Assembly: GCA_902470095.1 (NCBI GenBank)
Contig: CABRFG010000063.1
Coordinates: forward strand, 1-11,759
Direction of reading: 5' to 3'
DNA length: 11,759 nucleotides
DNA from: an uncultured Collinsella sp.
Lineage (GTDB): Bacteria; Actinomycetota; Coriobacteriia; Coriobacteriales; Coriobacteriaceae
Numbering within the stretch: position 1 is the first letter of the stretch; every line of letters begins with the position of its first letter. Below, in pieces: positions 1-6,398 of the stretch. The notes beneath the pieces are model-generated. The model was not told the origin of the DNA. It saw only the letters and a program-made list of their open reading frames with translations, and did no database searches. A program made the position numbers and the translations under genes.

Positions 1-252
1 GTTAGAGCCTGTATTGATCTCCCAAAACACGCCGTTGATGTCGTCATCGAAATCAAACTGGCGTCCCTCGACAACGGTCAGCGAGCCGTCGGCCTCGACC
101 GTGGCACCGATATAGGTTTGGGTCATGGAGTAGCCGTCGGCACGTGCAACGGCGGGCAACAGCAGCAGTGCGCACGCGACGAGCGCGCAAATGGAAACAA
201 ATCGCGCAAACGGGCGGCGCTGCCGGCTGACTTTGGCGGCGAGGGTGTTCAT
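1..252 (-). CDS. DUF2207 family secreted/membrane protein, 5' part only
   Basis: Only the first 84 codons are inside the window; the gene continues past the left edge. The start ATG (252-250) is preceded on the minus strand by AAAGGA at a good distance. The protein opens with a basic stretch (KVSRQRRPFARF), then a hydrophobic core (about residues 22-37, ICALVACALLLLPAVA) ending in an ARADG-like cleavage site, so it is a signal peptide or signal anchor. After it come an Asp/Glu-rich beta segment with ATVEADGSLTVVEGRQF and then NGVFWEIN. This matches the start of DUF2207 proteins, whose extracellular domain begins with a DGS-V-E pattern followed by a G-ac-aromatic-I segment. Family members normally have a C-terminal membrane region, which cannot be seen here. 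The function of the family is not established. The family call rests on pattern memory and a short fragment. Confidence 0.7.
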   Translation of the reverse strand, partial: MNTLAAKVSRQRRPFARFVSICALVACALLLLPAVARADGYSMTQTYIGATVEADGSLTVVEGRQFDFDDDINGVFWEINTGSN

Positions 253-342
253 AGGCACATCCTTTGTCTGTAAAACCAACAGCGCCATTGTCCCACGTTT
301 GCGGGTACGCATGACGAATATCTGGGCCAACGGAACGTCAAA

Positions 343-423
343 TGGGACAAAAGTCCCACCCGAGTCTGGCACTTAGGGACGTTCCTAATGATCTATTGGG
401 GACGGAGGAAAACGGATCATTGG
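343..423. repeat. REP-like palindromic intergenic block
   Basis: Three inverted repeats are packed together. TGGGAC-AAAA-GTCCCA (343-358) is a perfect hairpin. TTAGGGACGTTCCTAA (374-389) is an imperfect palindrome. CCTAATGATC (384-393) pairs with GATCATTGGG (414-423) at 9 of 10 positions around a GGGGACGGAGG core. The clustering resembles short interspersed palindromic (REP/BIME) sequences. From memory, similar GGGGACGG-containing blocks recur in Collinsella intergenic DNA, but only one copy is in this window so repetition cannot be shown here. Confidence 0.4.
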
Positions 424-644
424 GTTGAACCGACGGACTGCAACAAATTTGTCGTTTGGGACGCTCTTTGGCCGAGTCCTGCGCCAGCAATAGATACCAC
501 TTCACAGCTCCGTCACAGGTGTAGCGGCTTTGTGTGGGCGCGGCATACGCTGATTGAGCCGCCAGTCGAGGGGCATAAAACAATTGAGCGAAAACGGTTT
601 GCCCCTTTGCCGTTCGCTCGAGGATCATGTCCCCCTTTTCCGCG

Positions 645-680
645 GAAACCCCGGCAGTTGCGAAGAGCTGCCGGGGTTTC
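645..680. terminator. Strong hairpin, probable bidirectional terminator
   Basis: A 13-bp perfect stem, GAAACCCCGGCAG (645-657) against CTGCCGGGGTTTC (668-680), with a 10-nt loop. The right arm ends in TTTC and the left arm is preceded by CCCCCTTTTCC, so U-rich ends exist in both directions but are short. It isolates gluQ from upstream transcription. Its source transcript is unclear because no gene ends just upstream on the plus strand. Confidence 0.6.
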
Positions 681-804
681 TGTCGTTTGTGAGGCCGAGT
701 CGGCGTACGGCGATCGAGACGTTGGGCCGCAGACCCACCGTGCGCAATGCGCAGCGCCGCCAACTTGCGAGCCACGGAAACGCCTTCCCTACCGTGCCCC
801 GCGC

Positions 805-817
805 TATACTCGTCCGC
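805..817 (+). promoter_or_regulatory. Promoter -10 box placed for leaderless gluQ transcription
   Basis: TATACT (805-810) ends seven bases before the gluQ ATG, and the bases between carry no Shine-Dalgarno-like sequence. With the usual 6-8 nt from -10 box to start site, transcription would begin at or next to the A of the ATG. No good -35 hexamer is seen about 17 bases upstream. The TANNNT-then-ATG arrangement is common for leaderless genes in actinobacteria. Confidence 0.5.
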
Positions 818-1828
818 ATGGATATCAAAACACGCAACATAGTAACGCCCGCCGCGGATGCGCCAACGTCGCAACCCGCCTCCGTTCCCGCACCTGTCGT
901 GGGCCGTTTTGCCCCGTCGCCCTCGGGCCGCATGCACCTGGGCAACGTGTTCAGTTGCCTGTGCTCGTGGCTTTCGGCCCGCAGCCAGGGCGGCAACATC
1001 GTGCTGCGCATCGAGGACCTGGACGATCGCTGCAAGCGCCCCGAGCTTGCCGCTCAGCTGATTGACGATCTGGCCTGGCTAGGGCTTCAGTGGGACGAAG
1101 GCCCCTACTACCAGCACGATCGCCTCGACCTGTACGAGAGCGCCTTGCACCAGCTGCAAGACGCCGGCCTCACCTATCCCTGCTTTTGCACGCGCGCCGA
1201 GCTCCACGCCGCCAGCGCGCCGCACGCCAGCGACGGCACGCCCATCTACCGCGGCGCCTGCCGAGGCCTTTCGGCCGAAGAGGTCGCCCGCCGCAGTGCC
1301 CTGCGCGCCCCGGCCACGCGCCTACGCGTGCCCGACATCGACGACCTCGCAGGCGACGTGGTCGAATTCGTGGACCGCACGTACGGGGCCCAATGCGAGG
1401 CACTCGCCACCGAGTGCGGCGATTTTTTGGTGCGCCGCAGCGACGGCGTTTTTGCCTATCAGCTAGCCGTGGTGGTCGACGACGCTGCCATGGGCGTCAC
1501 CGAGGTCGTGCGCGGATGCGACCTGCTGGGCTCCACGCCGCGCCAAATCTACCTGCAGCATCTGCTGGGACTTCCCACGCCGCACTACGCACATATTCCG
1601 CTGCTCATGTCACCGGACGGCCGCCGCCTTTCCAAGCGCGATCGCGATCTGGACCTGGGCGAGCTCCGCGCCCGCTTTGGCACACCCGAGGCATTGCTGG
1701 GCTGGCTCGCCGGGCAAACGGGCATCGCACCGGACACCACACCGCGCTCTGCCAAGCAGCTGGTCGAATACTTTAGCTGGGACGTCATCCGTGCGCATCG
1801 CGAGAACATCACTGTAACTGCCGAGTAG
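818..1828 (+). CDS. gluQ: Glutamyl-Q tRNA(Asp) synthetase
   Basis: A 336-residue class I synthetase paralogue made of the GluRS catalytic domain without the anticodon-binding domain. In characterised members it activates glutamate without tRNA and attaches it to queuosine at the wobble base of tRNA(Asp). The class I HIGH motif is HLGN (residues 40-43, in RFAPSPSGRMHLGN), followed by LRIEDLDD. The family zinc site is complete: C122-F-C124, then Y144-x3-C148. The KMSKS equivalent is LSKR (271-274). The chain ends about 60 residues later, as expected for GluQ. The ATG at 818 is chosen because a -10 box sits just before it; longer in-frame extension is possible but reads as non-coding. About 27 Ala/Pro-rich residues precede the conserved GRFAPSPSG, longer than in E. 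coli GluQ. The gene stands alone and converges on the phosphoesterase with 15 nt between stops. Confidence 0.9.
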   Translation: MDIKTRNIVTPAADAPTSQPASVPAPVVGRFAPSPSGRMHLGNVFSCLCSWLSARSQGGNIVLRIEDLDDRCKRPELAAQLIDDLAWLGLQWDEGPYYQHDRLDLYESALHQLQDAGLTYPCFCTRAELHAASAPHASDGTPIYRGACRGLSAEEVARRSALRAPATRLRVPDIDDLAGDVVEFVDRTYGAQCEALATECGDFLVRRSDGVFAYQLAVVVDDAAMGVTEVVRGCDLLGSTPRQIYLQHLLGLPTPHYAHIPLLMSPDGRRLSKRDRDLDLGELRARFGTPEALLGWLAGQTGIAPDTTPRSAKQLVEYFSWDVIRAHRENITVTAE

Positions 1829-1843
1829 CCAAACGCCTCGCCC

Positions 1844-2569
1844 CTACGCAACATCCCAGGGCTGGAGTTCGTCGCCCAGGCGAACGATGCAGTCGTAGAG
1901 CACGGTGTGGCGCTCGGCCGGGTTGGCATCCCGATGGAAATGCCCGTAGTACCAGCGTTTGTAATCCAAGTGGTCTTCCAGCTCATCGAAAAATGCCGTA
2001 AGCCGATCAACGGCGGGGTAATTCCAGCCGGGTGCCGGATAAAGCGTGGGCGAAAGCATGCGCGTAGAGCAGGTGTGGGTGATCACGTAGTCGACCTTCC
2101 AGCCCACGCTGTCGAGCTTTGCCCGCGCCTCCTCAAAGTTGCGCTCGTCCGGCAGCTCCTGTGGCCACCAGCTGGAATACGGTATGCGGTATTCCTTGTC
2201 CACGCTCGTGGCACCGCCCATAGTAAAGATCGTTGAGTCATCGAGCTCAAAAACCTCGCCGCGCGTCAGGCGTCGGATGGGAGAGGTATCCGATAGGCGC
2301 TGCGTCAGCCCACCGTGCCACAACTCCATGGGGCGCTCCGCCCAATGATCGAAACGCTCGTGGTTGCCGTCGACGAACAGCGCGGTATAGGGACGCGATT
2401 CCAGCCAGGCGATGTCGGCGCACTCCTCGGCAGAGAAATCCCACGGAAAGCCAAAGTCGCCCGCGACAATCAGATAGTCGTCGCTCGTCAGGCTATCCCC
2501 AAGCTCCCAGTCGCGGAGCTTTTGCATGTCAGCGCCGCCATGAATATCGCCTGTTACATAGACCGTCAT
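1844..2569 (-). CDS. Calcineurin-like metallophosphoesterase
   Basis: 241 residues with the full metal-ligand set of the calcineurin-like phosphoesterase fold, in order: D8-x-H10 (GDIHG), D38 (GDFG), N69-H70 (DGNHE), a downstream THTC histidine and the terminal GHFH (209-212). Members use a two-metal centre to hydrolyse phosphomono- or diesters; the substrate here cannot be told from sequence. No signal peptide or membrane segment is seen, so it should be cytosolic. I chose the ATG at 2569 because the next residues (TVYVTGDIHG) begin the first beta strand of the fold and AGGGAAG lies about 12 nt upstream. A longer frame reaching an ATG at 2605 has no ribosome binding site. The stop lies 15 nt from the gluQ stop, so the two converge with no obvious terminator between them. 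Confidence 0.88.
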   Translation of the reverse strand: MTVYVTGDIHGGADMQKLRDWELGDSLTSDDYLIVAGDFGFPWDFSAEECADIAWLESRPYTALFVDGNHERFDHWAERPMELWHGGLTQRLSDTSPIRRLTRGEVFELDDSTIFTMGGATSVDKEYRIPYSSWWPQELPDERNFEEARAKLDSVGWKVDYVITHTCSTRMLSPTLYPAPGWNYPAVDRLTAFFDELEDHLDYKRWYYGHFHRDANPAERHTVLYDCIVRLGDELQPWDVA

Positions 2570-2633
2570 CGGATTACCACTTCCCTGTAAGTCGCTAGCC
2601 CACATTCTGCACGATCACTAAGCCAACCGTTCC

Positions 2634-2646
2634 AGCCCTTAGGGCT
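2634..2646. other. Short palindrome at the stop of the 79-residue membrane protein
   Basis: AGCCCT-T-AGGGCT (2634-2646) is a perfect 6-bp inverted repeat overlapping the last base of the TAA stop. It lacks a loop of useful size and a T tract, so it is a weak attenuator candidate at most. Read-through into the phosphoesterase gene 76 nt downstream is plausible. Confidence 0.25.
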
Positions 2647-2885
2647 TACCCTTCGTTCTTCCATCCAAACGGGTCAAGCACCCAAAAAACCAGATCGAGC
2701 ACGCCGCCGGTCATCATGGCGCCGGCAAGGGCCATGCAAACGTGCAGAGAACTGGCACTTCGGAGCACGTCGAATGGCCCCAGAACAGCCAGCAGCGCGA
2801 CCGCTGCGCCGGCAAGGCACAACGCGAGGCACGGCCCCGCGTCCTTGACGCACTTCTTTGCGAGATGCTTGGTGTTATCGCTCAT
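2646..2885 (-). CDS. Small two-helix membrane protein, unknown function
   Basis: 79 residues. A soluble, basic N-terminus (MSDNTKHLAKKCVKD) leads into two hydrophobic segments, about residues 18-38 and 48-70, joined by a short loop. The C-terminus (DPFGWKNEG) is polar. The ATG at 2885 has a textbook AAGGAG about 11 nt upstream, which fixes the start; the frame stays open upstream to about 3107 but that part has no ribosome binding site and runs into the palindromic element, so I exclude it. I do not recognise a family. It is co-directional with the metallophosphoesterase, with 76 nt from its stop to that start, so the two may share a transcript. Confidence 0.7.
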   Translation of the reverse strand: MSDNTKHLAKKCVKDAGPCLALCLAGAAVALLAVLGPFDVLRSASSLHVCMALAGAMMTGGVLDLVFWVLDPFGWKNEG

Positions 2886-3046
2886 TGGTATCGAACTCCT
2901 TAGAGGGTCGTTGTTTGGGTACATGCCGCCGAGGCAGAACAGGGCGGTAAAGTAAGTGTCACATGCCGTGCGGACATCAATGGGGAAACCGCTTGCTCGA
3001 CCAACCCTTGACGCCGCTTTGCTACCGGCACCCCATCCTCTGCTAT

Positions 3047-3228
3047 CGAGGTCTAATACTTTTCCGCGAAGTGAACGTCTGTTTTTGGACCCCTGAAGCA
3101 TCAGCATTTTTCAACGGCATAAACGCAGGATTCTGGCATCAAAACCGCAGGAAACGGTACCTCTAAAGTGTCGATGCTTCGGGGGTCCGTTTTCACTCGT
3201 TCACTTCTCGGGAAAGTATTAGACCTCG
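3047..3228. repeat. Long palindromic element, copy 1 (182 nt)
   Basis: Two 56-nt arms, 3047-3102 and 3173-3228, are reverse complements over their full length without gaps. The outermost 16 bp are perfect, the next 15 have two mismatches (one a possible G-U pair), a 9-nt symmetrical internal loop follows, and then 16 bp with one mismatch (GGACCCC-GAAGCATC). The ~70-nt apical loop holds AAAACCGCAGGAAACGG, also present in copy 2. Shared arm core: CTTTTCCGCGAAGTGAACG. A second copy in the same orientation lies at 6118-6305. No coding capacity is evident. It could be a MITE-like element, a REP-type element or a structured RNA. Confidence 0.85.
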
Positions 3229-3331
3229 CCATCAGCTGTCCCAAAGATCAGACCGCCCCTCCTTCTCGCCACGCAAAACCTGCCTTTTCTGCCCCAGCCC
3301 GCCTCCGCACCACCCAAAAACTCATCCAACA

Positions 3332-3377
3332 TTAATCTTGGCTCAAGAATCGCTTAATCTATAACCTGCACTATAGA
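3332..3377 (+). promoter_or_regulatory. Promoter with direct-repeat operator for the DUF4342/two-component operon
   Basis: In an AT-rich island, TTGGCT (3338-3343) and TATAAC (3360-3365) form a -35/-10 pair with 16-bp spacing; a second -10-like TATAGA lies at 3372. The heptamer TTAATCT occurs twice (3332-3338 and 3354-3360), exactly 22 bp apart, two helical turns, overlapping both promoter boxes. OmpR/PhoP-class regulators bind direct repeats on one DNA face, and the operon encodes such a regulator, so autoregulation is a reasonable inference. Confidence 0.45.
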
Positions 3378-3393
3378 GTTCGACCAAGGGCGG

Positions 3394-3453
3394 GGCGGCG
3401 CCGCGCAACGCAGGCCGCCGAACGCAACGCTCGCGCCCGGGCAGATCGCCCGG
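3394..3453 (+). other. GC-rich 5' leader hairpins
   Basis: Between the promoter and the first ATG, about 110 nt of leader carry two inverted repeats: GGCGGC (3394-3399) with GCCGCC (3414-3419), and CCGGGC (3437-3442) with GCCCGG (3448-3453) around a 5-nt loop. Neither is followed by a T tract. They may stabilise or gate the leader; no known riboswitch is recognised. Confidence 0.4.
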
Positions 3454-3483
3454 CGTCGCGCCCATCGAACGAAAGGACAGGTC

Positions 3484-4026
3484 ATGGACGACCTCGAAAA
3501 AGTTGAAACCATCCGCACCAAGTGCAACGTGAGCTACACCGATGCCAAGGCAGCACTCGATGCCGCCGACGGCAACGTCCTGGATGCCATCATTTGGCTC
3601 GAGTCACAGGGCAAAACCCAGACCACGTCGGCGCACGCCGCCACCGAGTCCGTGCCGGTCGACGAGCCCTCGGCCGAGATGGTCGCCGCGCAGGCCGCCT
3701 AAGAGAAGTCGAGCGAGAAGACCGACTTCTCCAAGAAGATGGACAGCGTGTGGGAGTACCTCAAAAAGCTCTTCCGCTTGAGCCTGGACACAAAGTTTAT
3801 CGCCACGCGCCGCGATGCGATCATCCTCAACATTCCTATCCTGATCCCCATCGTCGCGTTGTTTGCCTGGGGCGCCACGATATGGCTGATGCTGCTTGGC
3901 CTATTCTTTGGCATGCGCTACCGCATCGACAGCGATGGCGACGTGCCCGGCAGCATCAACAACCTGATGGATCACGCCGCCGATGCCGCGGACGGCATCA
4001 AGCAAAATCTGAACGACGACAAGTAA
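3484..4026 (+). pseudogene. UBA-like/DUF4342 protein gene split by an in-frame TAA
   Basis: Read as one frame, the gene runs 180 codons with a single TAA at 3700-3702. The part before it (72 residues, start ATG 3484 with AAAGGA at 3472-3477) is a UBA/TS-N-like helical domain: VETIRTKCNVSYTDAKAAL, then DGNVLDAIIWLE. After the stop the same frame continues EKSSEKTDFSKKMDSVWEYL and then the DUF4342 membrane domain, with ATRRDAIILNIPILIPIVAL and one or two hydrophobic segments, ending at 4026. This two-domain order matches whole DUF4342 proteins, so TAA most likely replaced a sense codon such as TAC or TAT. The downstream half could start at ATG 3739 but has no good ribosome binding site. It is the first gene of the two-component operon, 18 nt before the response regulator. 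Alternatives: read-through, reinitiation or a sequencing error. DUF4342 function is not established. Confidence 0.75.
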
Positions 4027-4044
4027 TCGCAGATAGGGGCACGT

Positions 4045-4830
4045 ATGGCACGAATCCTGATCGTAGAGGACGAGGAGAAAATTGCCCGCTTTGTGACGCT
4101 CGAGCTGGAGCACGAGGGCTACCAGGTGGAGCACGCCGCCGACGGCCGCACCGCCGTGGACCTGGCACTGGAGCGCGACTACGATTTGATTCTGCTCGAT
4201 GTGCTGTTGCCGCAACTCAACGGCATGGAGGTCCTGCGGCGCGTACGCAAGCACAAGGATGTGCCGGTGATCATGGTCACCGCTCGCGATGCCGTTATGG
4301 ATAAGGTGGCCGGGCTCGATGCCGGCGCCGACGATTACCTGACCAAGCCATTTGCGATCGAGGAGCTGTTCGCACGGATCCGTGTGGCGCTGAAGCGCTC
4401 GGAGGCCGTGCGGGCGGCTTCGAGCGTTGGCGGCGCCGGCGCCGGGACTGGCGTAGCGAGCGGCACAGTCGGGAGCGCCGCTGCGATACCCCCGACTGGC
4501 GACTCGGCCAAGACCTCTGCCGTGCCCTCCCCCGCCGCGCTCACCGTGGGTTCGGTCGCGCTCGACCCCGACCGCCGCGAAGTCACGGTCGGCGGCTCGC
4601 CCATCGCGCTCACGGCCCGCGAGTTCGATGTCCTCGCCCTGCTTATGGCACATGCCGGCACCGTGCTCACGCGCGAGCGCATTGCGCACGAGGCGCTGGG
4701 CTACGACTATGTAGGCGACACCAACAACGTCGATGTGCACATCGCGCACTTACGCGCCAAAATCGAGGACGGCGGCAGTGCCCGCATCATCCAGACCGTG
4801 CGCGGGGTAGGCTATGTCTGCCGCGCGTAA
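4045..4830 (+). CDS. OmpR/PhoB-class DNA-binding response regulator
   Basis: 261 residues. The N-terminal receiver domain (1-120) has the acidic pocket E8-D9, the phospho-acceptor D52 (LILLDVLLP), T79 and K101 (DYLTKPF). The C-terminal winged helix (about 167-261) carries LTAREFDVLALLMAHAG, then the NNVDVHIAHLRAKI recognition region and TVRGVGYVCRA. It should be phosphorylated by the kinase encoded next to it and bind tandem DNA sites. It differs from usual ~230-residue family members in a linker of about 45 residues (123-167) made mostly of Ala, Gly, Ser, Thr and Pro. The start ATG is preceded by AGGGG at 4035-4039. Its end overlaps the kinase start by 17 nt. It uses one TTA codon near its 3' end (4750-4752), read by the tRNA-Leu(UAA) type found later in the window. 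Confidence 0.93.
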   Translation: MARILIVEDEEKIARFVTLELEHEGYQVEHAADGRTAVDLALERDYDLILLDVLLPQLNGMEVLRRVRKHKDVPVIMVTARDAVMDKVAGLDAGADDYLTKPFAIEELFARIRVALKRSEAVRAASSVGGAGAGTGVASGTVGSAAAIPPTGDSAKTSAVPSPAALTVGSVALDPDRREVTVGGSPIALTAREFDVLALLMAHAGTVLTRERIAHEALGYDYVGDTNNVDVHIAHLRAKIEDGGSARIIQTVRGVGYVCRA

Positions 4831-6103
4831 CGCCGAGACCAAGCGCGTCACATCCATCGCCCGTGCCATCAACTGGAGCTATATGTGGCGCCGCCTGATG
4901 AGCTACGTCTGGCTCGATCTGCTGCTGGTGGTGATTGCAGCGGCAATCCTCGTCTATGGATACAACCAGACGCTGCCCGACGGCGTGTTTGCCGCGGGGT
5001 GGATCCCCGGCGCCACCGTTCACGGCATATCGCTGACGCCCGCGCGCGGCTGGGACCTGGCCACGCTCACCTATACCGTCGAGCTTGCGCGCACCACCAA
5101 GACCTTCCCCCTCGCGCAGGACCTCGTCACGCTATGGCCTCTCTACCTTGTCGTTGTAGGTTGGCAGGTCATCAGCGTGCTCAACATGCTCGGCGGCGCG
5201 AGGCGCGTACGCCGCACCATGGCACCGCTCAACGACTTGGCACTGCGCGTGGATGAACTCGGCCGCATGCAACTCGCCGGCGGCAAGATGGAAACACTGG
5301 AGCAGGCCATCGAGCGCGCAAGCGTCGACTCGCCGAGCGTCACCACCGGCGACGCCGACCTGGCAAGCATCGAGGTTGCACTCAACCGCCTGCTGCGCCA
5401 GATGCAAGAGGCCAAGCTGCAGCAGATGCGCTTTGTCAACGACGCGAGCCACGAGCTGCGCACGCCCATCGCGGTGATTCAGGGCTACGTGAACATGCTC
5501 GATCGTTGGGGTAAGGACGACCCGGCCGTGCTGGCAGAGTCCATCGCCTCGCTCAAGGCCGAAAGCGAGCACATGCAGGAGCTCGTGGAACAACTGCTGT
5601 TTTTGGCACGCGGAGATGCCGGCCGCACCGTGCTGCGGCGCGTGAATACCAACCTGGCTGCACTGGTCGGCGAGGTTTGCGAAGAATCAAAGATGATCGA
5701 TGCCGGGCACACATATCGGCTGGCTTTTGACGCTGCGTTTGCCAGCGACCCGCGCTACGACGCATCCGTCGATGTCGCGCTCGTGAAGCAGGCTCTGCGC
5801 GTGATCGTGCAGAACGCCGCCAAGTATTCGGACGCGGGCACGCCCATCTCGTTTGGCGTAGCGCCGGATGCGGGCACGGTCGACATAGCCGTTGAAGACG
5901 AGGGCATCGGCATGAACCAGGAATCCGCAGCTCACGCGTTCGAGCGGTTCTACCGTGCCGACAACGCGCGCGATGCCGGCGCGCAGGGCTCGGGTCTGGG
6001 GCTCGCCATCGCCAAGTGGATCGTCGATAGCCACGGCGGCGTCATCGGCGTGACCTCGGTCGAGGGCGTCGGCAGCCGCTTTACGATTCGCCTGCCGCGG
6101 TAG
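4814..6103 (+). CDS. Membrane sensor histidine kinase
   Basis: 429 residues. The ATG lies inside the end of the response regulator gene (17-nt overlap), with GGGGTAGG just upstream, so the two are translationally coupled. Two membrane helices, about 31-50 and 104-125, enclose a small extracytoplasmic segment of about 50 residues (TLPDGVFAAGWIPGATVHG and onward) likely to sense the signal. A HAMP-like linker follows. The HisKA box is FVNDASHELRTPIAVIQGY with phospho-acceptor H213. The ATPase part has the N box (IVQNAAKYSD), G1 (DEGIGM), F box (FERFYRAD) and G2 (GSGLGLAIAKWIVDSHGG). All catalytic motifs are intact. The architecture resembles ArlS/CssS-type kinases, but the signal cannot be named. 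The stop is 14 nt before copy 2 of the palindromic element, which may shape the 3' end of this mRNA. Confidence 0.93.
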   Translation: MSAARNAETKRVTSIARAINWSYMWRRLMSYVWLDLLLVVIAAAILVYGYNQTLPDGVFAAGWIPGATVHGISLTPARGWDLATLTYTVELARTTKTFPLAQDLVTLWPLYLVVVGWQVISVLNMLGGARRVRRTMAPLNDLALRVDELGRMQLAGGKMETLEQAIERASVDSPSVTTGDADLASIEVALNRLLRQMQEAKLQQMRFVNDASHELRTPIAVIQGYVNMLDRWGKDDPAVLAESIASLKAESEHMQELVEQLLFLARGDAGRTVLRRVNTNLAALVGEVCEESKMIDAGHTYRLAFDAAFASDPRYDASVDVALVKQALRVIVQNAAKYSDAGTPISFGVAPDAGTVDIAVEDEGIGMNQESAAHAFERFYRADNARDAGAQGSGLGLAIAKWIVDSHGGVIGVTSVEGVGSRFTIRLPR

Positions 6104-6117
6104 GGGCGCCTCTCACG

Positions 6118-6305
6118 AATCGAAGGTGAATGCTTTTCCGCGAAGTGAACGACCTATTTTGGACCCCCGAAGCATCCGCACTTTTTGGCGCCAAAACCGC
6201 AAGAAAAACCTGACAAAACCGCAGGAAACGGCGTCTCCAAAGCGTCGATGCTCCAGGGGTTCGATTTCACTCGTTCACTTCGCGGAAAACCATTCACCTT
6301 CGATT
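6118..6305. repeat. Long palindromic element, copy 2 (188 nt)
   Basis: Starting 15 nt after the kinase stop. The outer arms pair for about 35 positions with one mismatch (AATCGAAGGTGAATG at the left end with CATTCACCTTCGATT at the right), then a 9-nt internal loop, then an inner stem matching at 12 of 15 positions. The core CTTTTCCGCGAAGTGAACG and the loop word AAAACCGCAGGAAACGG are shared with copy 1 in the same orientation. The outermost arm sequence differs from copy 1 but remains self-complementary. The internal loop contains AAAACCGCA-GAAA twice. It may also act as the 3' processing or termination structure for the kinase mRNA. Confidence 0.85.
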
Positions 6306-6337
6306 TACAGCAGCCCGTCAGTCACCCTCTCGGCATT

Positions 6338-6375
6338 AAAAATGGGGCAAGGCCACGCGCCTTACCCCATTTTTT
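6338..6375. terminator. Bidirectional rho-independent terminator
   Basis: AAAAATGGGGCAAGG (6338-6352) pairs with CCTTACCCCATTTTT (6360-6374) with one mismatch and a 7-nt loop; a sixth T follows. The stem has A tracts on one side and T tracts on the other, so it works for both the plus-strand two-component operon and the minus-strand VOC gene ending at 6399. Confidence 0.9.
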
Positions 6376-6398
6376 CGTTAGCTAAAGCAGCTTGCGCG

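Larger units (their letters stand above)
253..817. other. 565-nt intergenic region between divergent DUF2207 and gluQ genes
   Basis: I see no convincing gene here. Open frames crossing it have no ribosome binding site and encode Arg/Pro/Cys-rich sequence typical of unused frames in GC-rich DNA. It holds a REP-like palindromic block (343-420), a strong hairpin terminator (645-680) and, at the right edge, a promoter -10 box right against the gluQ start. The 430-640 stretch shows nothing I can name. Confidence 0.6.
2886..3483. other. 598-nt intergenic region between divergent transcription units
   Basis: No gene is supported here. It contains copy 1 of the palindromic element (3047-3228), then a pyrimidine-rich AT-poor stretch (3229-3325), then the promoter and GC-rich 5' leader of the DUF4342/two-component operon (3332-3483). 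I could not find a convincing -10/-35 pair for the minus-strand membrane protein gene in 2886-3046. Confidence 0.6.

Noticed and set aside
388..1065. Plus-strand ORF over the gap and the gluQ start
   Set aside because: Arg/Pro/Cys-rich translation, no ribosome site, overlaps gluQ in another frame.
1090..1776. Long ORF inside gluQ
   Set aside because: Different frame from gluQ with poly-Arg composition, typical of a shadow frame in GC-rich DNA.
2886..3107. N-terminal extension of the 79-residue membrane protein
   Set aside because: Would read through the palindromic element and lacks a ribosome site; the ATG at 2885 has a textbook AAGGAG.
3394..3453. Riboswitch in the leader of the DUF4342 operon
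   Set aside because: Only simple GC hairpins; no conserved riboswitch core recognised and no terminator or sequestered ribosome site.
3901..4749. Minus-strand 282-codon ORF antisense to the response regulator
   Set aside because: Mirrors the response regulator codons; His/Gly/Ala-rich without domain features.
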